The notes under the pieces: model-generated | What the model saw: the letters and a program-made list of their open reading frames with translations, nothing else | Databases searched by the model: none | What the model was told of the DNA's origin: nothing | Program-made: the position numbers and the translations under genes | Assembly (NCBI GenBank): GCA_935421135.1 | Contig: OW285192.1 | Span: 1,097,501-1,161,500, forward strand | Direction: 5' to 3' | DNA length: 64,000 nt | Source of the DNA: Bugulina stolonifera | Taxonomy: Eukaryota; Bryozoa; Gymnolaemata; Cheilostomatida; Bugulidae | Part shown: piece after piece, positions 23,629 through 35,858 of the stretch | Position numbering within the stretch: position 1 is the first letter of the stretch | Layout: each line of letters begins with the position of its first letter

Positions 23629-24369
23629 CTATAATATTTCACACCCTTTTATCTGGCCAGTGTTTCGAACTGAATATCTCTCCCGAAGATTGAGCAGTTC
23701 TGAGCCAATACTACTGTAGAGGTCTCTGCGAACAGCAGTAGAGCTCGCTGAGGTGGTTACAATTGTGTGATACGGTCCCCAGCCTCCACTGAAAGACTTA
23801 GATCTTAGTGATTTTCTCTTTAAGGTGCGTTTATGCACTAAGGGTTGTATGCCTACCACCCGCACTGCCTTGTCCTTTGCTGTAATAAGACTTCTAATAA
23901 AATTATCGTACACGGACACTGTCTCTGGCCTGGTTGTGTCGTAGAATATAACATAAGCATCAACTGTGTCATCTGACGACTCGTCCATTAGACAGTCCGG
24001 GAATGATCTGGTATTGAACTTGACCTTCAAGCTACCTTTAACCTGTGGAACACAGGCTACACAATGCAGAGTATATCTAGCCTATCTGCTAAGGAACACA
24101 GTCTCTGCATAGTGTCTCTGTACTATGTGTACATGTGGATAGGATTTCACACAAGTCAATTAAATATAACATCACACAACTGAATGTGATATCGTACATG
24201 AGAGTATGACGACATCACACATGTGATATTCATTTTAGCTTACCTCCACACAGGTTTTCTTGACTCCAGAACTGCATTCTGGGTTTGGCAGGCACTGTCT
24301 GACCAATTGGAAATCCTCGGCCAGATGTCCACAAGTTAGGATAAGCATATTATATTCCTGCTGTGTCAT
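23629..24369 (-). CDS. Ras-sized CaaX protein lacking GTP-binding motifs, paralogue A (179 aa)
   Basis: Two exons: 24369-24244 (42 codons; GTAAGC donor) and 24042-23629 (137 codons plus stop). It matches the 19.7-21.3 kb gene in length, intron position and phase. Conserved blocks are YNMLILTCG near the N-terminus, DAYVIFYDTTRPETVSVYDN, KAVRVVGIQP followed by HKR and KRKS, GWGPYH, and RRDLYSSIGSELL, which would be the last helix of a Ras fold. The C-terminus is GCEIL, a CaaX box ending in Leu. P-loop Lys, DxxG and NKxD are all missing, so GTP binding of the usual kind is not expected. Between the paralogues the region before the DAY block is poorly conserved, while the block itself is nearly identical, which suggests selection on the protein. 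An array of about 0.57 kb abuts the sequence just upstream of the ATG. Confidence 0.78.
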
Positions 24370-24377
24370 ACTACTAA

Positions 24378-24945
24378 CCTACAGTGTAGTATCACAGTAT
24401 AGTATTACAGTATAGTATCACAGTATAGTATTACAGTATAGTATCAAAGTATTTAGTATTACAGTATGGTATTACAGTATAGTATTACAGTATAGTATTA
24501 CAGTATACTATTACAGTATAGTATTACAGTATAGTATTACAGTATAATACTATTACAGTATACTATCACAGTATAGTATTACAGTATAGTATCAAAGTAT
24601 TTAGTATTACAGTATGGTATTACAGTATAGTATCACATTATTTAGTATTACAGTATGGTATTACAGTATAGTATTACAGTATAGTATTACAGTATACTAT
24701 TACAGTATACTATTACAGTATAGTATTACAGTATAGTATTACAGTATAATACTATTACAGTATACTATTACAGTATAGTATTACAGTATAGTATCACATT
24801 ATTTAGTGTTACAGTATGGTATTACAGTATAGTATTACAGCATAGTATTACAGTATACTATTACAGTATAGTATCACAGCGTTGTATTACAGTGTAGTAT
24901 TACAGTGTAGTATCACAGTGTAGTATCACAGCATTGTACATGTAT
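24378..24945. repeat. Minisatellite of CAGTATAGTATTA units
   Basis: About 45 copies of a 10-13 bp unit starting 9 bp upstream of the ATG of the 23.6-kb CaaX gene. On the minus strand the last unit ends CTGTAG, so it may also supply the acceptor of the first coding exon. Confidence 0.93.
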
Positions 24946-26787
24946 ATTCCTCACAAGCAAATACGCACGTGGTGATGTGCATGTACACATTCAACTGAAG
25001 ACATGTACAGTATGCAAGTCTACCTTCAGTATATGTAAGTGCATCTATTACCCTAAACCATGTGCTGCCTAAATTAAGTATTATATCCCAATAGTCAAGT
25101 ATAAAAGATTATAATCCAGTAACTGTGTGCTGTTTACTCTGCAACCAAACTCATTATACCAATCCATCCTCTATTTAAATAAAGACAAGGAACTGCTGAT
25201 ACTGTTTTTCCAATAGAATTGTCACAAATGGGTATTCCCAAACACAAATTCCAATAAACCTGCATCATCACGATATACATAGCCCTGTGTTGTTGTCCTG
25301 AGGAGTGACCATGACACCAGAAACACCAAGAGATACAGACTTGCCAACTCACAGATGTGTCTCATGTATTTACAGTAGATTACATATTATGGGAGTTTAG
25401 CCTTAGGCTTCTCAGTATGCCGGTGCTACCCAGCTCCTTCAGTCTTAGTATCAAAGTCTATCTCAGGAAAACCCCAAACTGTTTGGAATGTAGGCTGTAT
25501 AATCAAGTGTAATCTATGTAATGTAATGTAAACAAGATCATATAGTGCATGTATTGTTTAGGGAATCCATTATGTGTTTGTGTCAACCTGACTTAGGTGC
25601 CAAGATTTGAAATAAGTGTTTGGAACCTCCAGCCTTTAGGTTGGTAAGTGGTAAGTAGTCATGTAGGTCTGTATGATTATAGTAATATGTAAATAATATA
25701 ATGACAATTACATGTGCATGTACATGTATGCATATATCAAAGTAATGTTATGATAATAATATTATATGACCTGGGTACACAGGCAATACTATTTAATGGT
25801 ATATAATAGTAATAATAACTGTGTACTACATAACATACATATTGTAGTAATACAACAACCTGTAAACAATACTCACTGCATGTTCCTGCAATGATGAGAC
25901 TGGAAGGTGTAATACTATGCCTAGTACTATCACTGTACATGATGCATATGTACATGTGATGTTATGATACATACAGCAGCAGTAATCTAGGTCACATTAG
26001 GGATTATAAGGGTACGTACTTGTACAATGTACACACTAGCTCCCCATCAACACAGGATAAAGATAGTATTACTTACTGTATCTCTGCTAACACTAACAGG
26101 CCAATAATAAGCTGTCTTTTGCTGGGATACACTATGTACACTGGTACATTTTCAGTTTATCCATCTATTTATATCTCTGCACTCTGCTGTAATGATAATC
26201 CTACCATGGTCAGTGACTGCATAACAGTGACCTCACGATCATGTGACCAATTTTGTGTTGACATAAAACCATAGCAACCAGTCACAGCTTTGGAGAAAAC
26301 TTGTTCTTACATGCTGATGATGTAATGTATCAACACAATCAGGCATTTGGAGTCAGCCCAATGATAATATACATCATTGGTCAGCCTACATGAATATAAT
26401 ATAACTACATGTACATTCCACTGTAGCCTGTTAGCCTGCAGCCTCTGTAGCCTCTGTAGCCTCTGTCGCCTCTGTAGCCTCTGTAGCGTGCAGCCTGTAG
26501 CTGTAGCCTGTAGTTTGCAATAAATATTTATATATAATATAGTCTAAGGAGTGACAGAATAGGACATTGGAGAGCAATCACTGAGTACAGTATCTAAGTA
26601 TAGTGTTAGTATATGTGACTGTAGTGTCATGTTAAATAACCACACATAAATATTTGCCTGTTTATACATTTTTTATCGGTAAAAGTTCCTGGTAGGTCTC
26701 CCCATTGAGCCAGTATGGTGCAACCATAATAATTATACAATGTATGTACACTGACAGTAATTACTTGTTGTGCAACTCACAGTCACA

Positions 26788-26888
26788 GGTGGGGGTAACT
26801 CACAGGTGGGGGCAACTTACAGGTGGGGGTAACTTACAGGTGGGGGGTAACTCACAGGTGGGGGTAACTCACAGGTGGGGGTAACTCT
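26788..26888. repeat. 17-bp G-rich minisatellite
   Basis: Six copies of CACAGGTGGGGGTAACT. Confidence 0.93.
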
Positions 26889-27685
26889 TCACGTATTTTG
26901 TAAGGCAAACAATCTAGCAATTATTATACTTGCCGTACAATTTACACATTGTTATTATAACCCTGAGCAACAAATGTACAATAATATACGAAGTAGTTAT
27001 TTATTTCTAATGGTTTCATTTCATATATCTAAAATATCTAAACAAACTCATGGTGTATCGAAACTAACATTTGTGTGCAAATATACACATGGAAACAGAC
27101 TAGGCAGTAAACACTGGAATAGCACAACATTCAAATTAAAATAATTAGGTGGTGAAGCTCTTCTATAGTTCCATGTTTACATCTACACTATTGTACTGCT
27201 GTTGTACTTATGTATGTGTTATATTGTGATGGGTAGCCGTCGAAGCCATCGTAGGACAACCTGACGTACAGCAGGACCTGCTGTCAGAATGAACTTTACA
27301 GGTCATCTATACATACATAATATATAAATACATTATATACTGCATATCTTTGTCCTCATTTGTACATTATTGTATAACATAGTCCATTTTTACTACAGTT
27401 ATGTACTTACTGTCAGAACTACAGTTATGTACTTACTGTTAGCACTACAGCTAGGTACTTACTGTCAGCACTACAGTATTGTACGGTGTACTATCAGGTG
27501 TACTATCAGGTGTACTAACAGCTGTACAGTACTGTATGGTGTTGTTATTTTGTTCATACTATATTTTTTGAATTTTCATGGCAAGGAATTTAACCATTAG
27601 CTATAGTGGATTGGTCTATTATTATAACTGCAAACCCGGTAGATTGGCTCGGCCCCAAGGCTCTACACTTTACATCATATGTAAA

Positions 27686-27819
27686 GCCTTTGTTCTTCGC
27701 CAAAAATGAAGCAGGAGAAGTTGTCTTCTCTATGTTTTGCTAGTTGACCGCCCTTACCCCAAACCCCAACCACAAACAAGGAACTAAGGCTATCCAAATT
27801 TCTCCACTACTGCACCTAA
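27686..27819. mobile_element. Partial copy of the TTAGGTGCAG MITE
   Basis: Shares CCTTTGTTCTTCGCCAAAA, GAAGCAGGA, AAGTTGTCTTCT, ACCCCAAAC, CAAGGAACTAA and the right terminus TTTCTCCACTACTGCACCTAA with 59203-59353. The left terminus is replaced by other sequence. Confidence 0.6.
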
Positions 27820-27964
27820 CAGCAATTATGGCAGACCTTCTAGTTATTATGTTGTTAATACATGGTAGTTCTAATCTGTACCAAGAACTAAGAAAGATGC
27901 AATATACATAATATTAGTTTTACTGATAAGACCAAGGAGTAAGATAGTGTCACGGTCGTCTGTC

Positions 27965-28073
27965 TGTCGGGTACAGCTGATGGACTTATTATCACACAGG
28001 TGCAGGTGTCTGCACTGCCAGGTACAGCTGACAAATTTATTACCACACAGGTGCAGGTGTCTGCACTGCCAGG
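27965..28073. repeat. 52-bp direct repeat, two copies
   Basis: GGTACAGCTGA, then TTATTA(T/C)CACACAGGTGCAG and GTGTCTGCACTGCCA, occur twice in tandem, just upstream of the first recognised exon of the plus-strand gene. Confidence 0.85.
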
Positions 28074-28243
28074 TACCCTTTATTCCTACGAGTCAGCCCC
28101 GAAGGACGACTCGAGAGCTAGGTAGCGATTCCAAGACCAGTACTCCTCCAATAGCGTAGCTTGCAGATAATGTATTGAGTGAAGTCGTTCACTATTAGGC
28201 TGTTCACAGCTGATTACAATATAATTTGTCTCTCCTTTTACAG

Positions 28244-31200
28244 GCAAAGAGACGACCCTACAGCTTCGGTGGGTGCCCAGAACATCTTAACAAGACCGTT
28301 GCAAGAAGTAGTGGGCCTAAGTATAAAAGTATAATGAGTCGCCACATCAGTGAGTAGTAAGGATGCAATACCATAATACAGTGATTATGTACTACACATA
28401 TTATATATTCAACTATCTGGGGGTCGTCTTAGGGTCGTCTTAGGGTCGTCTTAGGGTCGTCTTAGGGTGTCTTAGGGTCGTCTTGAGTTGAGTCGACTCC
28501 GGAGATTGTCTGACCATCACAATAGGATGCTGACATAAAACAATTAAAAAAATTAATGAAAATAATCATCTAATTGTATGATTTTTGCTATGATTAGCCT
28601 TTTACATTACATTCGGTGCCATTGCTGTGTTAGTAACTAGCATGGTAATAATATCAATCATGGTTACATTCCAGAGATGTTGTGATGAGGTCATCAGTAT
28701 ACGGGTTGATACCACCAACTGCTATTTATTGGGATTCCACCATCTGGCTAGGATGACCTTCACCTTGCTATGATGAACTCACATTCTGTGTTATTTCTCT
28801 CCATACATAGTTTTTGTACAAACATAACACCAGTGATATCTAGACTCTTCTCTCCCTTCTCTCCAGGTAAGCGTAGAATAGCCTCAGTACCCATCAAACA
28901 GGATAGCCTCAGTACTCATTAAACAGGATACTCTCTGAGTCTGAAATGAAACTGATTCAATAATCCAATGATTTGCTTCAAGTTGAAGTTGGCACTCTTG
29001 CTGTATGGACTGTCCATTTACTGCTGTATGACTGTCCATTTACTGCTGTATGACTGTCCATTTATTGCTGTATGACTGTCCATTTATTGCTGTATGACCG
29101 TCCATTCATTGCTGTATGACTGTACATTTATTGCTGTATGACTGTCCATTTACTGCTGTATGACTGTCCATTTATTGCTGTATGACTGTCCATTTACTGC
29201 TGTATGACTGTCCATTTACTGCTGTATGACTGTTCATTTATTGATAATATCAATCTGGTGATAATGGGTTAGCGGTCTAATGTAGCGTTTACACCGAGGC
29301 GATTGGCGATAAATCGCCTGGTTAGGAGATTCAACGTGGCGATTTATCGCCACAACAGATTCTCCTTGTGTAAACACAAAATCGCCAGGATTAATTATCT
29401 GGAGTTTTGTGGTCAAGATGCAAAGTATATATAAATTTCCAGCTATAAATCGCCTGAATGGGTCCATGATCCATTCAAGCGATTTATCGCGGAATAAATC
29501 GCCTAGTGTAAATATAGCTATCTGGAAATTTTGTAGCTTGACCACAAATTGCAGAGATTAATCTTGTGCTTTCATTGGATGATTTTAATTGAAGTGATAA
29601 ATCGTCAGGATAAATTGCCTCATGTAAACTCTCCATAAGCAGTAAATAAATGGATGACAATTATATCAATATAAACAACAAGGAAGACGATTTGTGGCAA
29701 TTAGTGAAATAATCAAATGATGTAGTTACTGATAGGTAGTTACTGATAGGTAGTTACTGATAGGTAGTTACTGATAGGTAGTTACTGATAGGTAGTTACT
29801 GATAGGTAGTTACTGATAGGTAGTTACTGATAGGTAGTTACTGATAGGTAGTTACTGATAGGTAGTTACTGATAGGTAGTTACTGATAGGTAGTTACTGA
29901 TAGGTAGTTACTGATAGGTAGTTACTGATAGGTAGTTACTGATAGGTAGTTACTGATAGGTAGTTACTGATAGGTAGTTACTGATAGGTAGTTACTGATA
30001 GGTAGTTACTGATAGGTAGTTACTGATAGGTAGTTACTGATAGGTAGTTACTGATAGGTAGTTACTGATAGGTAGTTACTGATAGGTAGTTACTGATAGG
30101 TAGTTACTGATAGGTAGTTACTGATAGGTAGTTACTGATAGGTAGTTACTGATAGGTAGTTACTGATAGGTAGTTACTGATAGGTAGTTACTGATAGGTA
30201 GTTACTGATAGGTAGTTACTGATAGGTAGTTACTGATAGGTAGTTACTGATAGGTAGTTACTGATAGGTAGTTACTGATAGGTAGTTACTGATAGGTAGT
30301 TACTGATAGGTAGTTACTGATAGGTAGTTACTGATAGGTAGTTACTGATAGGTAGTTACTGATAGGTAGTTACTGATAGGTAGTTACTGATAGGTAGTTA
30401 CTGATAGGTAGTTACTGATAGGTAGTTACTGATAGGTAGTTACTGATAGGTAGTTACTGATAGGTAGTACTGTTATAAATGTTGACATAATGCACATTTT
30501 TATAGATTAATCATTACTGTGTTTATAATATTACTTTATATAATTCTATAATTTATTAGTATACAGTTAATGATGTAATCAATTACAAAGCGCAGGTCGC
30601 AGTTATCTTCAGAAAATACGAATAGTGTTCTATATGACTGTGTACTAAGCATGATATGTAGGTCATTCTTGCTGCATAATAGTTGTATATAAGATAATGT
30701 GGGAAATAAGGAAATGACCTGTGAACCTTCACACAGTTGCATGTACACTATAGTAACAACCTCCTCCTGCTCATGCAAACGTCACCAGGAAATGTCTGCG
30801 ATGATATTACAGTGTATAATCTAAAGTGAAACTACAGATATAGATATAGCCTATAATTCCACTTATGTGAAAATAATATAACTATAATTATAACAGCAAG
30901 ATTGTGTATATGTGTAAGAGGTGGTGGGGAATGGTGATCGATGCTTACCCCGGTGCTTCTCCAGTGCAGCACCTCTTCTCATTGAATAGCAGAGTGACTA
31001 ACTTGAGCTAGAGGAGAGACTACTCTAGTATTTTATTGGCTTTCACCACTCTGGTATGTCTCTCTGTCTAGATGTGTATTACACGTGAAGTGTACATGTT
31101 GTACTCTGTCTTACAGGATCCGCAGGTCTTGTACCCAACCTGCCTATCCCGACCAAGTACACACTGACACTGCTAGTTACCATTACAGTTCTACTGTACA

Positions 31201-34200
31201 CTGCTGTTAACCTCGTCAGACGCTTCTATCTGGAGAGATATGATAAAGATGAGTGTGGTAATCTCTACCCAGGTATGGTATCGTATAGTAACAGTCTATA
31301 TTCAGGTATGGTATCGTATAATAACAGTTCCTACCTATGTGCGGTGTTGCATAGTAACAGTCTGTACCCAGATACGGTATTGTATAGCAACAACTTGTAA
31401 TGGCGTTGTGACTGATATGATCGGTATGTAAACCTTCAGTGCCCCCATGGGGGCACTGTGTTTGCAAACATAGTGCCCCCATGCGAACATATGCGAATAT
31501 AATGTGTGAGATGCACATGCACTCTGAGATATTTCTATTTATGCTATTACAGTGGAGTGTAAACCTACCAAGTCTCTGCTGAATGGACTATTCAGCTTGT
31601 CGGCGAGGTGGGGCGTAGTGAAGCCCACCCTGAATAAATGTACACAACGGCACATGTTTGCAGGTTGGGCTCAGGCCTTCATTCAATGTGGTCGATACTG
31701 GAAGGTAAACTTTACTGTTATTATTTATGGTTATACATGTATTGTAGACTTGTAGTGCAAAGTCGACATAATTTACTACATGTACATGTACATGTAGTAT
31801 TATATGCATGTATATTCAGCACAGTAAGTGCAGCTACATGTACATGCTGTCATGACTGTATGAGTACAACAGCTAATACTGTTATATATTTTATTAGTCA
31901 TGCAGTGTTTGTTTCGAGTATGCAGTTTAATGTCAAAGCTGTGTTCTCGTCACTTCATCTCCAGAAGTACAGCCTTATAACACAGTAGTTATTACGCAGA
32001 TACCACTATATTATATACAATGTAACTTGTATGTCTTGTACCACCCTTTACATACATGTACAGTAATACAGATATTGTATACTGTAACAAATCAGGACTG
32101 TCTGAATTCAACGCTTTAGTTGATCAGACGAACAAGGATCTGCTGGGACAATATTTATTTAGTGCCGTGTGCTAGAGGGAAATATTTTGTATGATAAGGA
32201 ATAATGTCATAAATTTCCTATGAGGATGCATTTTACAAGAATCTGCAATTGATGACGTGCGATTTCAGCGACTAGGAGATGGAATGGTGACTGTCACCTT
32301 CTACCCAGAAGCAGATAAATACAAGATTATGATGAAGAACACATGTGACATTGTGCTAATCAACCATGAACTCACCAAGAATATGGCTCTGTTTAGGTAT
32401 GGAAACCTCTACTTTACACTGCCACACTGTAGTACCCCATGTGTCTGCCACACTGTAGTACCACATGTGTCTGCCACACTGTAGTACCACATGTGTCTGT
32501 TACACTGTAGTACCACATGTATCTGTTACACTGTAGTACTACATTATTGTATCTGCCACGCTGTAGTTCCACATGTATCTGCCACGCTGCAGTGCCACAT
32601 GTATCTGTTACACTGTAGTACAACATGTGTCTGTTACACTGTAGTACCGCATGTATCTGCCACGCTGTAGTTCCACATGTATCTGCCACGCTGCAGTGCC
32701 ACATGTATCTGTTACACTGTAGTACAACATGTGTCTGTTACACTGTAGTACCTCATGTGTCTGCCACGCTGTAGTGCCACATGTATCTGTTACACTGTAG
32801 TACCACATGTATCTGTTACACTGTACATGTAGTACTACATTATTGCATCTGACATACTAGCTGTAGTATATACTGGTCTGCAGTTGTATTCTATTCTAGT
32901 TTCATGTACTGTATATTCATGTACTGTATATTCATGTACTGTATATTCATGTACTGTATATTCATGTACTGTATATTCATGTACTGTATATTCATGTACT
33001 GTATATTCATGTACTGTATATTCATGTACTGTATAGTCATGTACAACAGTCGTTTTGAAGATTGACCCCATAACTACTCATAGGAATTTCACATTGAAAA
33101 GCTTTTAAGCGCGCCAACTATACATGAAATGGTTTCAGAGTCTCAGTTTATGTGTAATACATAAGGCTGAGATTGCTCAGCAGATGCCGTCTATCTTTGA
33201 CCTGTAATACAGGGACGAGAATCAGGGAATCCACATCTCTCGCTGGTCTGCTATCGATTTTTCCTCCCTTCAGCCGAGATCTGAGACCTTCTGCCTGCGC
33301 TGGAACAACCTTGGCGTAGCTGAGAGTTTTAACCAGACGTTCTACAAGTGCACTCAGCCTGCTTGCTATACTGACAATGACCTCTTCCCAATGACATCTA
33401 TGGATAAGAACTCTGTACCAGGAGCTCTGAAGCAAATGGTATGTGTAGGAAACATAGCTGTTTCATATTTTAATTTAAATATTAAATGACATATTATCTG
33501 TCTGATATAGTAACTTTGCATTCTTCACTTCAACCTAAAAAAAGCAACCAGATCTTGGTGACTCGTTAAATCTCCGAATTGATCGATATTTTGTCTTAGC
33601 CCTGGCACCAAGATGTCAGTGTATGTTGGTGAACTGGTATTATCCAGGGTGACTCTACTCGCTAACAGACGAGTAGTAAATATACTACGAATATGCATAT
33701 GTATACGCTATGCTCACTAGGCTTGGTCCACTGTGGTGATGTGTTTACTTGTTGTAGCACTTCATACTCACAACAATTCTTCATAGGGATTCTCGTTCCT
33801 CCCAACTTATATTTCATCATGGTTAAGTAATCCTCACTATACTTGGCAGAGGTATACCCAGGGTTTGACATTCTTATCAGGCTTAAGGCCTGGCTACACA
33901 TTGTTCGTTAGCGTGGCTCTATAGGCAATGCGTGGTACTAGCCCACTAGTGGCCTTGATTAAAGTCCAGCCAATCACCAAAGCTTATTTTAAATAATTTA
34001 TATAATTGGAGTCGTTGTATCTAATATCAACCAATCACAATAGCTCTCCGTGATGCCGTGGCCTGAAAAGACCAACATGTTAGTCTTTGCATAGACGAAC
34101 AAACTGCACGCTGGTTTGTTCTAGAACGAGGCTCCGAAAACTGAAAAAGAAGAATCGGCCTCTTGTGTAGCCAAGCTTTTACACTGGATAACTTTGTATT

Positions 34201-35069
34201 TGGCTAATACAATGACTGTTATTATACATGTAATCCAGTAGTATTCTCTGCTAATAACTCTAGTGCCTCCTCCACACTTCTCACGCAATAAGTAGTTTCA
34301 TCATGTGTACAAGCCTACACCCATAGTATGGGGCCCACACTAACCCATCAGTTCTCTGCCACCAGGACATGACTACACAGTGGCCAGCCACCAACAACCA
34401 GTTTGCTCAGACAGCCGCAGCTCCTCCTGCGCCATGTATTCCAACCTGTGCAACGGTCCCCTGCACTAGGCTACCTGGGGAGCCTCTTTATGACATCTAC
34501 TCAGGGGGATATGCGGATGGAGGAGAGAGAAGTGGTGGCGGCAGAGATAGCAGGAAAGACAGACCACCAAGGGTAAGAGATACTATAATAGTGCAGTGTA
34601 TTAGCCATGCCATAATCTTCTTGCTCTTAAAAATTGTTCTCTCATTGTGGGAGTGGAAGACAGATCTAAAAGTAAAGTTGTCAAGAATTTCAATTAGAAG
34701 GAAATTACTTGGTTTTAGAGCAGTTCATCGCACCACGGAGCAAGCGCAAAGAGAAGCAAATCAAAGACACTTGCATCTAAGAAATCATCAATGGGTAGAG
34801 CATCTGTTGGAGGTATTAGCAGTCGATCTTCGGTCAGGAGACAGCCATCTAAAATGAGCTCACGCAAATCTAGAATGGGATCATCAAGGTCACGTCTAGG
34901 ACCATCTCGATCTCGCATTAAATCAAGAAAGTCCATGTCTGGAAGACCATCCAGAATAAGACCTTCGGCATCGAGGATGAATAGGCGACCTTCAGCTATG
35001 GGGTCACGGAGATCAGTCATGGCCCCTCGCAGCAGGGCTTCAATGAAGAGCAGAAAGTCTGTATATTAA
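28244..35069 (+). CDS. Unrecognised membrane protein with Ser/Arg-rich basic tail, 5' end unresolved
   Basis: Seven plus-strand exons with agreeing phases: 28244-28349, 31117-31272, 31553-31704, 32269-32396, 33213-33438, 34366-34572 and 34719-35069 (442 codons including TAA). The first exon is open from its acceptor, so translation may begin in an unseen upstream exon or at the ATG inside it (MSRHIRSAGLVPNLP). One hydrophobic segment (LTLLVTITVLLYTAVNL) is followed by RRFYLERYDKDECGN. The middle part (CKPTKSLLNGLF, KCTQRHMFAGWAQ, GDGMVTVTFYPEADKYKI, FCLRWNNLGVAESFNQ) contains several Cys and looks folded. The last exon encodes a 116-residue tail dominated by Ser, Arg, Lys and Met-Gly, with many RxxS sites. 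AATAAA overlaps the stop region (35068-35073). I do not recognise the family. The gene ends 790 bp from the convergent lipoxygenase. Confidence 0.72.
28416..28484. repeat. 11-bp minisatellite
   Basis: Five to six copies of GGGTCGTCTTA. Confidence 0.9.
28998..29250. repeat. 22-bp minisatellite
   Basis: About 11-12 copies of a unit containing GCTGTATGACTGTCCATTTA. Confidence 0.94.
29284..29632. mobile_element. MITE-like element with repeated GGCGATTTATCGCC hairpins
   Basis: The ends AGCGTTTACACCGAGGCGAT and (minus strand) AGAGTTTACATGAGGCAATT are imperfect terminal inverted repeats. The motif GATTTATCGC and its reverse complement GCGATAAATC, with close variants, recur at least seven times across the element, several as self-complementary palindromes. 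No coding capacity. It lies in the first intron of the plus-strand membrane-protein gene, next to a 750-bp array. Confidence 0.65.
29722..30469. repeat. 14-bp minisatellite, about 53 perfect copies
   Basis: TAGTTACTGATAGG repeats with no visible substitution over about 750 bp, in the first intron of the plus-strand gene. There are no spacers, so it is not a CRISPR array. Confidence 0.98.
30470..31116. other. Intron remainder
   Basis: Unique A/T-rich sequence between the 14-bp array and the exon at 31117. No feature recognised. Confidence 0.4.
31262..31400 (+). repeat. About 34-bp array of duplicated exon end plus donor (membrane-protein gene)
   Basis: The exon ends TCTCTACCCAG followed by GTATGGTATCGTATAGTAAC. 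Three more copies follow in the intron. The first keeps CAGGTATGG; the later ones have lost the donor (CAGATACGG, TATGTGCGG). Confidence 0.82.
32408..32840. repeat. 26-bp minisatellite
   Basis: About 16 copies of a unit containing ACTGTAGTACCACATGTATC with TGCCAC and TGTTAC subtypes. It starts about 12 bp after the donor of exon 32269-32396. Confidence 0.94.
32903..33038. repeat. 15-bp minisatellite
   Basis: Nine copies of TTCATGTACTGTATA, almost perfect. Confidence 0.95.
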
Positions 35070-35858
35070 TAAACTGTAACTACTGTTAGCAAGTTGATTA
35101 AATGCCAAGTTGCAATTGTCTCAATCAATCTAACACCCTTTCATTCACCATTATAAACGTACAATTGTATAAGTATTATATTATACCAAATAAAATTAGA
35201 TGAGATCTCTAAACCAATGAAATTGTAGAAGTCTGCTAGGTTTCCCATTGCCAACTTGGAAATGGCCACCGAGCTACTTCACCGACTTGTACATGTATGG
35301 TCTGACAACTCCACATCATAAAACTAGTTGCAGTGTATAATAGTGCTTCCAACAGCACGATTATCATAGTCTACTTATATGGAAATGCTGCTTGGTTAAT
35401 TAGAAGTAATACCAGCCGAGCTTTATAATATCACATGTATATTGGATGTAATATACATACTACACGTATGTTCATAATGGAATATAATTATAATAATTAG
35501 TACATTACAGTCATATAAACCAGTATTATACTCTCGATAATTCTTTTGTTCCAGTGGTATAAATTGTAATAAAAACAAACCCTATTACCTGTTAAACATA
35601 TAGTATTACAGTAGATGAGTAGACATTACGCCATGCAGTATAGTTTCAGTATTATTAGTAGTATAATCATTGTGATAAAATACATAATACTATGCTGACA
35701 CACCAAGCATGCCTCTATATTATATTATTCTAGTTATTATATAGTTTCAATGTGACAGAAATAGCTGTCAAACCCTCCACCATAGTGTAATTATAGTCAC
35801 ATCGGTATTAGTAGTAGCAGATAACTCCTCGACTGTATCACAGATTCTGAAACCTCAG

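Larger units (their letters stand above)
24946..28243. other. Intergenic region between CaaX gene A and the plus-strand membrane-protein gene
   Basis: No exon supported. It holds the partial MITE at 27686, a GCCTCTGTA-rich tract (26430-26520), a 17-bp array (26788-26888), a 27-bp triplicate with TATGTACTTACTGTCAG (27396-27480) and a two-copy 52-bp direct repeat (27965-28073). The 5' exon of the downstream gene may be hidden here. Confidence 0.5.

Noticed and set aside
25134..25352. 72-codon minus-strand frame (MSWQVCISWCFW)
   Set aside because: No splice signals, no homology I recognise, and isolated in a non-coding region.
29722..30469. CRISPR-like regular array
   Set aside because: Direct 14-bp tandem copies without spacers, in an animal intron.
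33662..33901. Minus-strand frame with SNPGYTSAKYSEDYLTMM
   Set aside because: Lies opposite the plus-strand gene's intron, lacks convincing splice sites and has no recognisable domain.
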